A DNA stretch of 64,000 nt from Terriglobia bacterium (GTDB lineage Bacteria > Acidobacteriota > Terriglobia > Terriglobales > Acidobacteriaceae): the NCBI GenBank assembly GCA_020072815.1, contig JAIQGE010000012.1, positions 62,001 to 126,000 of the forward strand, given 5' to 3'. The position numbers and the translations under genes were made by a program. Position 1 is the first letter of the stretch; the number at the start of each line of letters is the position of its first letter. The notes below the pieces were generated by a model that was not told where the DNA came from, ran no database searches, and saw only the letters and a program-made list of their open reading frames with translations. Shown one piece after another: positions 50,668 through 59,219 of this stretch.

Positions 50668-53600
50668 CTACTCTCCCGGCCGCAGGTACAACGCCGGCAC
50701 GTTGCTGGTCTTCACCAGTTCGTTGAATGCCGGGACGTCGGTGAACATGATCTGCTTCCATGCTGCCAGTTGTTCGTCCACCTGGCCGCGCAGCATTTTG
50801 AAGACTTCATACTGCTGTCTGGTTGGTGCGCCGTCGCCGAACTGGACGATGGTGCTGAAGGTGTCCAACTGCTCGTTGAACATGTTGGGGAACGCCAGGT
50901 TGCCCTCCGATCCCTTCATGTTCACCTGAATCAGCCGTTCTTCCACCGGAGTCATCTTTTTGTCGAGGGCGTCCGCCTGGGAGAGCAGCGGCTTCATGGC
51001 GGCATCGCTCTCCAGCCGCTGATGCAGGGCTTTGAGTTCAGCACGCAGGGCGCGAATCTGGTTTACGCCGCGGTGCAGATCGGTGTTGGCGTCGCGCACC
51101 TGCATGGCCAGGTCAAATTGTTTCTGCAGGTCGTCCAGCTTCATGTCTTTCGTGCGCGGATCAAGCGCCAGTTCCAGCGTTTGTGTCTGGCTTTGGCCGC
51201 CCGCGGTGAGCTTCACCGTGTATTGCCCTGGCATGGCGATAGGCCCCTGGGGGCCTTGTCCGCTGTAAAAGGCTCCGGGAATTTTTACCGGCTGCTCCCA
51301 GCGCAGGTTCCAGGCATATCGATTCATGCCGGCCGCGGCGGGAATGGTGGTGACTTCTTTCACCTGGTCGGGCCATTCCTGCGGCTGCTCAAATTCTTTC
51401 TTCTCTTTGCTGGAAAGCCGGCGCACCAGCTTGCCGCCGCTGTCAAAGATCTCCAGCGTCGCCTCGTCCTTGGGCGCGGTCTTGAAGTAGTAATTAATGA
51501 TGGCGCCGGGCGGCGGGTTGTCGCCTACCGGACCACGGCGCTCAATGTCCGTGGGCAAGTGCAGGCGCAGTGCGATCTGCGGCTTATAGAGCGTCATCTC
51601 GGCGACAGCCATGCCTGGTTCCACCTGACGCAGAGGGGTGATGTCATCCAGCACCCAGAACGAGCGGCCGTGGGTGGCGGCAATCAGATCGTCATCATGG
51701 ATTTCCAGGTCGTGAATGGGGACTACGGGCAAGTTGAGCTTCAGGGCCTGCCAGTGGCCGCCGTCGTCGGTGGAGAAATAGACGCCGGTCTCCGTGCCGG
51801 CAAAGAGCAGGCCTTTGCGCTTGGGATCTTCCCGCACGGAACGCACGTACGAACCTTCTGGAATGCCGCCAGCGGTGAGGATCCACGTTTTGCCGGAATC
51901 GCGAGTGCGGAAGATCAGCGGGCGGAAGTCGTCCAGCTTATGGCGGTCCACGGCGACGTAGGCCGTGCCCGCATCGTAATGCGATGCCTCAATGATGCTG
52001 ATCAAGCTCCATTCCGGCATGTCTTTGGGCGTAACGTTGCTCCAGTGCTGGCCGCCGTCCGCGCTCAATTGGACCAGGCCATCGTCGGTGCCCGCCCAGA
52101 TGGTGTCTTTCTTTACCGGCGATTCGGCCACGGCAAAGATGGTGTCAAAATACTCCACGCTCGTAATGTCCAGCGTGATGGGCCCTCCGGACGGCTTCTG
52201 CTTGGATTTGTCATTGCGTGTCAGGTCCGGACTGATGGCGTCCCAGCTTTGCCCTGCATTGGTGGACTTGAAAAGTTTCTCGCCCGCCCAGTAAAGGGTG
52301 TTGGGATCGTGCGGCGAAATCAGCAGCGGTGAAGTCCAGTTGAAGCGCAGCGGCAGGCTTTCAGCGCCGTTGCCGGAAACGTCGAGCGGCATCACGGAAA
52401 TGTCCACCAGTTGCTCGGTGCGCTTGTCAAAGCGCGAGATGAAAGCCTCAGCTCCGGCGAAAGTGATGCTGGGATCCGGCGGGTAGGGCGCGATGTATCC
52501 GCTTTCACCGCCGCCGACGGCGAACCAGTCTTGCCGCCCGATGACGCCGTCATCGTCATAACTCTTGATGGCGATGGTGGAGTTGTCCTGCTGCGCGCCA
52601 TAGATGTAATACGGCCAGCGCTTGTCGGTAATCACGTGGTAAAACTGCGCGGTGGGCTGGTTGTATTGCGTGCTCCAGGTGGCGCCGCCGTCGGTGGAGA
52701 CCGTTGCTCCGCCGTCGTTACCGTTGATCAAGCGCTGCGGATTGTCAGGATCAATCCACAGGCCGTGATGATCACCGTGCGGCGCGGGCAACAGGGTGAA
52801 CGTCTTGCCGCCGTCAGTGGAACGAAACAGTCCCGTGTTCAGGGCGTATACCGTGTCGGGCGACTTGGGATCGGCAAAGATGTGGGTAAAGTACCAGGCA
52901 CGCTGGCGGAAACGGCCTTCGTCGTTCACGCGAGCCCAGTTTTCGCCGCCGTCGTCAGAGCGATACAGGCCGCCGTTATCTTTGTTCTCAATCATGGCGT
53001 ACACGCGGCTGGAGTCGGCTCCGGAAACCGAGACGCCAATGCGTCCCAGAAGGCCCGCGGGAAGGCCGTTCCCTTCCAGGTGCGTCCATGTGCTGCCGCT
53101 GTCCGTGGATTTGTAGAGACCGCTGCCGGCGCCGCCGCTGTTCAGGCTCCACGGCGTGCGATAGACCTCCCACATCGCGGCGAACAGCGTGCTGGAATTG
53201 CTGGGATCAAAGACCACATCAATCGCGCCGGTCTTCGCATCTTTGAAGAGAACTTTCTGCCAGGTAGTTCCCCCGTCAGTGCTGCGGAAGACGCCGCGCT
53301 CTTCATTGGGACCATAAGCGTGGCCCAGCGCCGCGACAAAGACGATGTTCGCGTTCTTGGGATCAACAATCAGGGCGCCGATGTGCCGCGTGTCCTTCAG
53401 GCCAATGTTCTTCCAGGTCTTTCCGCCATCCAGGCTCTTGTACACGCCGTTGCCGTAAGAAATGTTGCCGCGGATACAGGCCTCGCCGGAGCCGACATAG
53501 ATAATGTTGTGGTCCGAGGGCGCAACCGCGATGGCCCCGATGGACGCAATCGGCTGCTTATCGAAGATGGGCTGCCAGTTGGCGCCGGCGTCACTGGACT

Positions 53601-53850
53601 TCCAGACGCCGCTGGACGCTCCGCCAAAATAGAAGACGCTAGGCTCGCCCGGCACGCCGGTCACGGCCAGCACTCTCCCGCCGCGAAACGGGCCCACTTG
53701 CCGCCAGCGCATGGCGTTGAACAGCTTTTCGTCAATCTGTGGAGGCTGCGGAGTTGCAGTTGCTTTTGGCGGTTTCGGTTTCGGCTGACCAAAACCGAGC
53801 GTTCCACAAGCAGCAAGAGTGGCGACGACAACTAATTTCCGGAAGTTCAT
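50668..53850 (-). CDS. Large secreted BNR/VPS10-like beta-propeller protein
   Basis: The 1060-residue product has a signal peptide (LVVVATLAACGTLGFGQ). Residues 45-700 are a double propeller with many Asp-box words (GVWKSSDAGANW, GVYKSLDGGKTW, GVFRSTDGGTTW, GLYKSTDSGSTW, GLYRSDDGGENW and others). This pattern is shared by sortilin/VPS10-like and sialidase-like repeat proteins. The last 300 residues form a beta domain and a helical tail. No catalytic residues were recognised. It is probably an extracellular or periplasmic binding protein. Confidence 0.9.
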   Translation of the reverse strand: MNFRKLVVVATLAACGTLGFGQPKPKPPKATATPQPPQIDEKLFNAMRWRQVGPFRGGRVLAVTGVPGEPSVFYFGGASSGVWKSSDAGANWQPIFDKQPIASIGAIAVAPSDHNIIYVGSGEACIRGNISYGNGVYKSLDGGKTWKNIGLKDTRHIGALIVDPKNANIVFVAALGHAYGPNEERGVFRSTDGGTTWQKVLFKDAKTGAIDVVFDPSNSSTLFAAMWEVYRTPWSLNSGGAGSGLYKSTDSGSTWTHLEGNGLPAGLLGRIGVSVSGADSSRVYAMIENKDNGGLYRSDDGGENWARVNDEGRFRQRAWYFTHIFADPKSPDTVYALNTGLFRSTDGGKTFTLLPAPHGDHHGLWIDPDNPQRLINGNDGGATVSTDGGATWSTQYNQPTAQFYHVITDKRWPYYIYGAQQDNSTIAIKSYDDDGVIGRQDWFAVGGGESGYIAPYPPDPSITFAGAEAFISRFDKRTEQLVDISVMPLDVSGNGAESLPLRFNWTSPLLISPHDPNTLYWAGEKLFKSTNAGQSWDAISPDLTRNDKSKQKPSGGPITLDITSVEYFDTIFAVAESPVKKDTIWAGTDDGLVQLSADGGQHWSNVTPKDMPEWSLISIIEASHYDAGTAYVAVDRHKLDDFRPLIFRTRDSGKTWILTAGGIPEGSYVRSVREDPKRKGLLFAGTETGVYFSTDDGGHWQALKLNLPVVPIHDLEIHDDDLIAATHGRSFWVLDDITPLRQVEPGMAVAEMTLYKPQIALRLHLPTDIERRGPVGDNPPPGAIINYYFKTAPKDEATLEIFDSGGKLVRRLSSKEKKEFEQPQEWPDQVKEVTTIPAAAGMNRYAWNLRWEQPVKIPGAFYSGQGPQGPIAMPGQYTVKLTAGGQSQTQTLELALDPRTKDMKLDDLQKQFDLAMQVRDANTDLHRGVNQIRALRAELKALHQRLESDAAMKPLLSQADALDKKMTPVEERLIQVNMKGSEGNLAFPNMFNEQLDTFSTIVQFGDGAPTRQQYEVFKMLRGQVDEQLAAWKQIMFTDVPAFNELVKTSNVPALYLRPGE

Positions 53851-53893
53851 GGCAGGTGGCGCTCCTCAGGATCAGGCGAGCCATGATAAGAGG

Positions 53894-54062
53894 GCGATTG
53901 GCAATTAGCAAATGGGGGGAAGGAGCAAATAGCAATTGGCGACTAGCAATTAGCCGAAGAACAATAGGAGTGTTTCGACGGGCGCAGCCGGACCAGAACG
54001 GCAGGAAACAATTGCCAATTGAATCGTGGCGATGATCTGGCCAATTGCTAATTGCCAATTGC
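53894..54062. repeat. Second inverted-repeat element, AT-rich
   Basis: GCGATTGGCAATTAGCAA at 53894-53911 is an inverted match (17 of 18) to 54045-54062, and further GCAATTGGC and GCAATTAGC words lie inside, giving a low-complexity nested palindrome of 169 bp. The right end touches the stop codon of the gene at 54062. No gene is inside. Confidence 0.65.
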
Positions 54063-55546
54063 TACTTGCCTAGCTCCACCACGCCGTCGCGATAATTGAG
54101 CGTCACCTTCATCTTTTGCAGAAGATCGTATCCGATGAAGCCGGAGACTTCCGTCCCCAGCTCCTTGCTGAGCGACGGGCGATCAAAGGCCACGAGAGTG
54201 TCCACCGTTTGGGTTGCGGGAGAAAAGCGCAGCGCGGCGTCGTCCAGGGCAAATACCTTTTTTACTTCGCCGCTCATGCCGCTGACGTGGGGCGTAGCGT
54301 CACGCAGTTTGCCGGCTTGCCGGGCCAATGCAGTGGTGATGGAACTGGCATTGGCCCCCGTGTCCAGGAGGAAGAGGCCGTTGGCAGAGCCATTCACCAG
54401 CGTGGGAAGAAGGAGGAGATGTCCAAAGCTGAAGAACAGCCGCACCCGCTCTGCCGGAGCATCGGCGCGGACGCGGGCTTCACTTGGCGCGGCGGAAGGC
54501 GCGGGCAACGGTGTCAGGCGCAGGCGGTGCGCGGGAAAATCCAGCGTGACCAGATGCTGAGCAAGAACGTTGACACCCACGATGCCTTCAATGTCTCCCA
54601 TGTCGCCCTTCATGGAGACGTGGACCAGGCAATCGTGGAATTCCAGTTCGCCGATGGCCACCTTGTCCACCCAGGCAAAATACCCGGCTGCCGGCCCGGA
54701 CTCGCCGGCGCCTTCCAGTCCGTAGTCGGAAATCCTCCTGGCGCCAATTTTTTCGGCCAGCTTGCGAGGAATGGTGACCCATGTGGCGCCGGTGTCGAGC
54801 AGCAGAGTGGCGCTGGTGGAATCATTGAACCTGACGCGCAGGCCCGCGCCCCGCACCATCCGCGGGCGGGGCGTGACGATTTCCATTTTGATTTCCGCCT
54901 GGCTCACGTCTTTCGCCGCGACCCAGAACTTGCGGCCGGCAATGTGCCGGAGCAGTTCCACAAAATCGCGCTCGCGGCGCTCTTGGTCGCGGTCAGAGCG
55001 GTATTCCGCCAGATGCTTTTCCAGCCCGCGGACGTTCTCCGGATACGGCAGCAGCGCCGCCCAGTTGTAGAGGATGTCTCCGTCATCCGGGGCCAACTCA
55101 TGAGCCTTTGTGAACGCCGCCTGGGCCTGGGCCTGGCGAGACATCGCCAGCAAGAGCTTCCCTTTCCCCAGCCACGCACGGGGACACTTCGCGTCCAGTT
55201 TACTGGCGGACTCGTACTCCGCTTCGGCTTCCGCCATCAGCCCGCGGCGGAAGTAAACGTCGCCGCGCGTCGAGTGTAGCAGCGCGGACTGGGGAAAATG
55301 TTCCAGCGCTCTGCGCGATTCGTCTTCCGCGCTTGCCACGTCATCCAGTTTGAGCAGGCTCTGCACCAGGCCGGCGTACGGATCCGGCGAAGGGTTACGG
55401 CTTGCCAGCACGCGATATGCGTCGGCAGCGGCGCGGAAGTCGCCGTGGCGAAACAATACCTGTGGTTCAACCGGGGACGGAGTTGGCCGGGGACCACTCC
55501 CTTGCCCTGGCAATAACACTACAGCCAGAAGAAATACGCCCGCCAA
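54062..55546 (-). CDS. TPR plus double retropepsin-like aspartic protease
   Basis: The product is about 494 residues. TPR repeats fill residues 25-170. Two retroviral-type aspartic protease domains follow, marked by ATLLLDTGATWVTI (about residue 250) and GLFLLDTGANASSI (about residue 390). Each catalytic Asp sits in the D-T-G-A motif, so the pair could fold as an internal dimer. The N-terminal hydrophobic part (VFLLAVVLLPGQG) suggests export. The only usual start is TTG 55546, but the open frame upstream continues with a basic KKSVRSRSAALRSAALAG segment that would improve the signal peptide. It lies 71 bases after its paralogue. Confidence 0.85.
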   Translation of the reverse strand: MAGVFLLAVVLLPGQGSGPRPTPSPVEPQVLFRHGDFRAAADAYRVLASRNPSPDPYAGLVQSLLKLDDVASAEDESRRALEHFPQSALLHSTRGDVYFRRGLMAEAEAEYESASKLDAKCPRAWLGKGKLLLAMSRQAQAQAAFTKAHELAPDDGDILYNWAALLPYPENVRGLEKHLAEYRSDRDQERRERDFVELLRHIAGRKFWVAAKDVSQAEIKMEIVTPRPRMVRGAGLRVRFNDSTSATLLLDTGATWVTIPRKLAEKIGARRISDYGLEGAGESGPAAGYFAWVDKVAIGELEFHDCLVHVSMKGDMGDIEGIVGVNVLAQHLVTLDFPAHRLRLTPLPAPSAAPSEARVRADAPAERVRLFFSFGHLLLLPTLVNGSANGLFLLDTGANASSITTALARQAGKLRDATPHVSGMSGEVKKVFALDDAALRFSPATQTVDTLVAFDRPSLSKELGTEVSGFIGYDLLQKMKVTLNYRDGVVELGK

Positions 55547-55617
55547 AGCGGCCGAACGAAGCGCAGCGGACCTTGAGCGGACCGACTTCTTGCAGCTCGG
55601 AGTTTGGGTGAAATTGT

Positions 55618-57219
55618 CTATTCCTGGGCCTTCTTGAATTGATACACCTCAAGATTGACGAGCCCGTCACGATAGTCAATGGTCATCTTCATTTGCACCA
55701 GGGTCCTGATCCCGATGAGGCCGGCGATCTCCGTACCTTCAGAATTGCTGATGGAGTCCGTGGAGAACACCGGTATGTCGTGGCTCTCAACCCGCATTTT
55801 GGCAAACTGCAAGATCGCTTTCTTGCCGGTCATGACTTTTTGCACCTTGCCACTGACGCCCTTCATTTCATAGTCGCCGTCATAACTAGCCGTAGTAACT
55901 TGCGCGGCGATTGTGGGGCTCATCACGTTGAGCTCTGATCCAGTGTCCAGGATGAAGTTGGCAACGGCTTTGTCGCTGACAACCACGGGAACTACCAGGT
56001 CATGCCCAAAACTGTAGAACTTGGTAAATGCCTGCATCTCAGGAGCGATGTAGCGGTCCTGCGCGGCCATGTCATCGTCTGGCGCCGTCGGACTCCTGGG
56101 CAAGGGCGTGAGGTTCATTTTCCAGTCGTGAAAATCGAGCGTAATCAGGAATTTGTCAAAAACATCAGGACCAATCAGCCCAGCTTCGTCCGCCACATTG
56201 TTTTTGCTGGAGACGATGACTGTACAATTGCGGAATTCCAGGCCGCCGATGTTTATCTTGTCCACCCAGGCCACGTAGCTGCGTACCGGACCCTGATCGC
56301 CGATGCCTCCAATACGGGTTTCCGCGATCCTGACTGCGCCGGCCCGCTCCGCCAGCTTGTTCCCAATGGTAATGCCGCCGGCTCCCGTGTCCAGCAGGAG
56401 CACAGCGGATGCGCGATCGTTGAACTTCACTTGCAGGCCGTATCCTTTGCTGATCGTCACCGGCCCGCTGCGTCTAATGTCATAGACGCCGGTTTCCTGT
56501 CTGCCGTATGGCAACATTTTCATTTCCATCGGCTTGAGCTCGCTGGACATCACCCAAGGTTTCTTCTGCGTGATGGCAGTAAGGTACTTGATCCTCTCGC
56601 CTTCCCGACCGGAAGGATGGTCGCCGTTCCGTTTTTTTTCGTTGTCGAGCTGTTCCGCAGGAGTCAGAAGCTCCAGCCAGTGCTCGTAGATCTCATCGTC
56701 ATCAGGAGCTAGTTCGTGCGCCCGGGCAAAGACGTCCCTGGCGCGCTTGTGCATTGATACCGTGTCATAAATGCGGCCCATGCCATACAAACCGCGGGCG
56801 GAGTTCGCATCCGCCTTGACAGCTGCCCGGTAGGCGGACTCCGCGTCGCCGAGTTTGCCTGCGCGGAAAGCTACGTCCCCTACCGCAGCCTGCACCAGGT
56901 CCGACGCGCCAATAGCAGCCACCGCTTTCTTGCCGGCTTCTCCGGCCTCATCAACCTTGTGGGCGCGCAACAAGCTGCGAATCAGCCCGGCTTGGGCCTC
57001 AGGGGACTCAGGAGTTTTTTCTACAACGGCCTTAAATGCGCCGGCGGCATCTTGGTAATTGCCCTTTTTGAACAAAGCCCGTGCGGACGCAAGCGGGCTC
57101 TCAGCGGCGGAGGAAACAGCCGGCGGCGGTGAGGAAGGATCGGCCAGCTTGCCACCAGAGGCAACTTGACTCCAGGCAGCGGCAGAAAGACACAATACGA
57201 GCACTATGCGGGGAATCAT
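55618..57219 (-). CDS. TPR plus double retropepsin-like aspartic protease (paralogue)
   Basis: The 533-residue product has a signal peptide (MIPRIVLVLCLSAAAWSQ) and TPR units over residues 45-185. Two aspartic protease domains have active sites AVLLLDTGAGGITI (about residue 290) and ANFILDTGSELNVM (about residue 425). Order and spacing match the next gene at 54062, so they arose by tandem duplication. Both probably work outside the inner membrane. They follow a sigma/anti-sigma operon on the same strand. Substrate is unknown. Confidence 0.9.
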   Translation of the reverse strand: MIPRIVLVLCLSAAAWSQVASGGKLADPSSPPPAVSSAAESPLASARALFKKGNYQDAAGAFKAVVEKTPESPEAQAGLIRSLLRAHKVDEAGEAGKKAVAAIGASDLVQAAVGDVAFRAGKLGDAESAYRAAVKADANSARGLYGMGRIYDTVSMHKRARDVFARAHELAPDDDEIYEHWLELLTPAEQLDNEKKRNGDHPSGREGERIKYLTAITQKKPWVMSSELKPMEMKMLPYGRQETGVYDIRRSGPVTISKGYGLQVKFNDRASAVLLLDTGAGGITIGNKLAERAGAVRIAETRIGGIGDQGPVRSYVAWVDKINIGGLEFRNCTVIVSSKNNVADEAGLIGPDVFDKFLITLDFHDWKMNLTPLPRSPTAPDDDMAAQDRYIAPEMQAFTKFYSFGHDLVVPVVVSDKAVANFILDTGSELNVMSPTIAAQVTTASYDGDYEMKGVSGKVQKVMTGKKAILQFAKMRVESHDIPVFSTDSISNSEGTEIAGLIGIRTLVQMKMTIDYRDGLVNLEVYQFKKAQE

Positions 57220-57261
57220 GCGGTCATCTTACAACAAAGCTACCGAGCGGCTAAGGGCAAA

Positions 57262-57317
57262 TTCTAGCAAACTAGAAGGTTAGACTAACCAACCGGGGGC
57301 GCAGCCGGCCCCCGGTT
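57262..57317. other. Three consecutive perfect hairpins
   Basis: TTCTAG-CAAA-CTAGAA (57262-57277), GGTTAG-A-CTAACC (57278-57290) and AACCGGGGGC with GCCCCCGGTT around seven bases (57291-57317) stand end to end. They lie between the stop of the gene at 57329 and the start of the protease at 57219. The array may terminate one transcript, protect RNA or bind a regulator. Confidence 0.65.
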
Positions 57318-57328
57318 CCGCTCTTACT

Positions 57329-57892
57329 CTAGTCAACCTTGGTTACCGTAACTTCAATCTGCGTACGCTTTTTGCTGTTGACGTCATCGATGGTAGAGAG
57401 AATGGTAGGCTTTCCCGGAATCACAACAGTCCCGGTGCTGACGCTGGCAGTTCGCAGCATCGGTCCTGCGCTGTTCTTAGGGTCAGCAAACTGCTGCTCC
57501 AGTACAAAGTTGCTGATGTTGATGTCGCACTGCACGGGCAGTTTGCCGGCCAGGGGCTCTTTCAGCCAGCAACGAAGCTCCAGGCCGGCATCAATGTACT
57601 GGAGCTTCTTTTCCTCCACGTAGATAGGCACCCGCGTAGACACGCGGATGGTCGCCGGAGGACCGCCGCTGGTACTCCTGATCATGCTGTATTCGCGCTG
57701 GTTGATGCGTTTGCCGTCTTCCGCTTCAGAGATGACAAAACTTAATTTGTAGAAGTTTTCTGTAGAGGACGCTTTGGATTCTTGCTCCGGGGCGTCTTTC
57801 TTGGCGGACTGGTCTGCGCTTTTGGCCGGGGGTTGGGCAAACAGCGCAGGGACTAATCCAAGGATAACCACAATTTTCCATAGTGATTTCAT
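57329..57892 (-). CDS. Secreted protein of unknown function
   Basis: The 187-residue product has a signal peptide (IVVILGLVPALFAQ) and a Lys/Gln/Ser-rich linker. It ends in a beta-rich domain of about 130 residues (FYKLSFVISEAEDGKRINQR; VVIPGKPTILSTIDDVNSKK). The last part resembles short beta domains seen in secretin-associated proteins, but not enough to assign. It lies nine bases after the anti-sigma-like gene and so belongs to the sigma operon. Confidence 0.8.
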   Translation of the reverse strand: MKSLWKIVVILGLVPALFAQPPAKSADQSAKKDAPEQESKASSTENFYKLSFVISEAEDGKRINQREYSMIRSTSGGPPATIRVSTRVPIYVEEKKLQYIDAGLELRCWLKEPLAGKLPVQCDINISNFVLEQQFADPKNSAGPMLRTASVSTGTVVIPGKPTILSTIDDVNSKKRTQIEVTVTKVD

Positions 57893-57901
57893 AAACCTCT
57901 C

Positions 57902-58501
57902 CTATCGAGTATTGCTGGGTTGATTTGTAGATCCGCGAGCCGGCAAGGCCGATTGATCTTGCGGCGCCCCGTCGGCCGGCGGCTCATCGGGATGGCTCTG
58001 AGCGACCAGTTCTTCCCGCGGCGTCGCCCTCAGGTAGCTGAGCAACAGCTTTTCCTGCTCGGACAACGGCGAGGGTGAAGGAAAGACATCCTTCCGTACA
58101 TCCGCCACTTGGACTTCCGGACTCAGTTTGCGATGAGCCGCGCGCGGCTGCGCTTCTTTTGTGCTTTTCTGGCTTGCGCTTTCCTGCGGCGGCGTATGGG
58201 TTGGCGCGACAATCTGGGGCGCTGTCGGATTGACCACGACTTGCGGCGCCTGCTGCGGCGCCGGCCGGAAGAGATAAGCTGCCAGCAGAATTGCAGCCAC
58301 CGCGGCGGCCGCCCCTCCAGCCCACATCCAGATCAGGTTCCATCCCCCGCTGGTCTTTACGGACTCTTCCTGCAGATTCGCCAGAATGCGGGTCTCCAGT
58401 CCGGGACGCGGCTCCGCCAAAGAGTACGACGAGAGCAGGCTGTCCAGCATTGCGTCCAGCTTTTCGTCTTTATCCTGCTTGTCTTTTCTCTGTTCAGGCA
58501 C
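57902..58501 (-). CDS. Probable anti-sigma factor with one transmembrane helix
   Basis: The 199-residue product has a charged cytoplasmic segment (residues 1-50), one helix (WNLIWMWAGGAAAAVAAILL) and a Pro/Gln/Ala-rich outer tail. It lacks a zinc motif, but its place directly after and overlapping (eight bases) the sigma factor gene is that of an anti-sigma. GTG start. It may hold the sigma factor at the membrane. Confidence 0.75.
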   Translation of the reverse strand: MPEQRKDKQDKDEKLDAMLDSLLSSYSLAEPRPGLETRILANLQEESVKTSGGWNLIWMWAGGAAAAVAAILLAAYLFRPAPQQAPQVVVNPTAPQIVAPTHTPPQESASQKSTKEAQPRAAHRKLSPEVQVADVRKDVFPSPSPLSEQEKLLLSYLRATPREELVAQSHPDEPPADGAPQDQSALPARGSTNQPSNTR

Positions 58502-59135
58502 GGTTCTTCACCTCCAGCAATGCGGAAAACTTCTCTTTCAGCAGGCGGCGCGCGCGCATCAGCCGGGTGCGCACCGAGCTTTCCGGAATGCCCATCACGT
58601 CAGCGATCTCCGCCGAATTCAGTTCCTGCACGGTGGAAAGCTCCAGCGGCTGGCGCAAATCTTCCGGAAGGCCGGCGATCAGCTTTTCCAGCAGTTGCGC
58701 CATCTGGCGTCCGGCAGCTTGCTCGTCAGGCGCCACCGCGCTGTCAGGAATTTGTTCCAGCGCCGCGTGTCCTAAGAAATCATCGCCAGATGCTTCGACT
58801 GCGGCTTCCGCTGAAACCTCATGGTCTCCGGATACAGCCCGTCGCGAACGGCGGTCCAGCGCGGTGGTCCAGGCGACGCGCGCCAGCCACGTTTTGGTAT
58901 TGCGCACTTGCGCTAAGAGATCTTTGGATCGCTGCGCCGACTTCAGCGCCTTGAGGAAGCATTCCTGCGCGGCATCTTCCGCGTCATGATGGTTGCGCAG
59001 GATGGAGTAGGCGATGCGGAAAACCATCAGCGTGTGCTCGGCCACCAGGGATTCCACGATTACTCCCGGGGTTTGCGCCGCGCTGACGCTTGTCTGTTTC
59101 AGGACCGTCTCTCCCAGAATTGCCTGCCCAGCCAT
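58494..59135 (-). CDS. ECF-type RNA polymerase sigma factor
   Basis: The 213-residue product has region 2 (MVFRIAYSILRNHHDAEDAA, CFLKALKSAQ, TWLARVAWTTALD) and region 4 (PEDLRQPLELSTVQELNSAE followed by IADVMGIPESSVRTRLMRAR). It starts at ATG 59135. It is the first gene of an operon with the anti-sigma-like and secreted genes, and probably drives the two aspartic protease genes that follow. Confidence 0.94.
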   Translation of the reverse strand: MAGQAILGETVLKQTSVSAAQTPGVIVESLVAEHTLMVFRIAYSILRNHHDAEDAAQECFLKALKSAQRSKDLLAQVRNTKTWLARVAWTTALDRRSRRAVSGDHEVSAEAAVEASGDDFLGHAALEQIPDSAVAPDEQAAGRQMAQLLEKLIAGLPEDLRQPLELSTVQELNSAEIADVMGIPESSVRTRLMRARRLLKEKFSALLEVKNRA

Positions 59136-59219
59136 TATGCCTTCCTGAATAGAAGGACTGCAGGAGAACGGAAAGTGTTCTGATTTTTTGCGAAGGGATT
59201 TAAGACAGAATGCCGGCGA

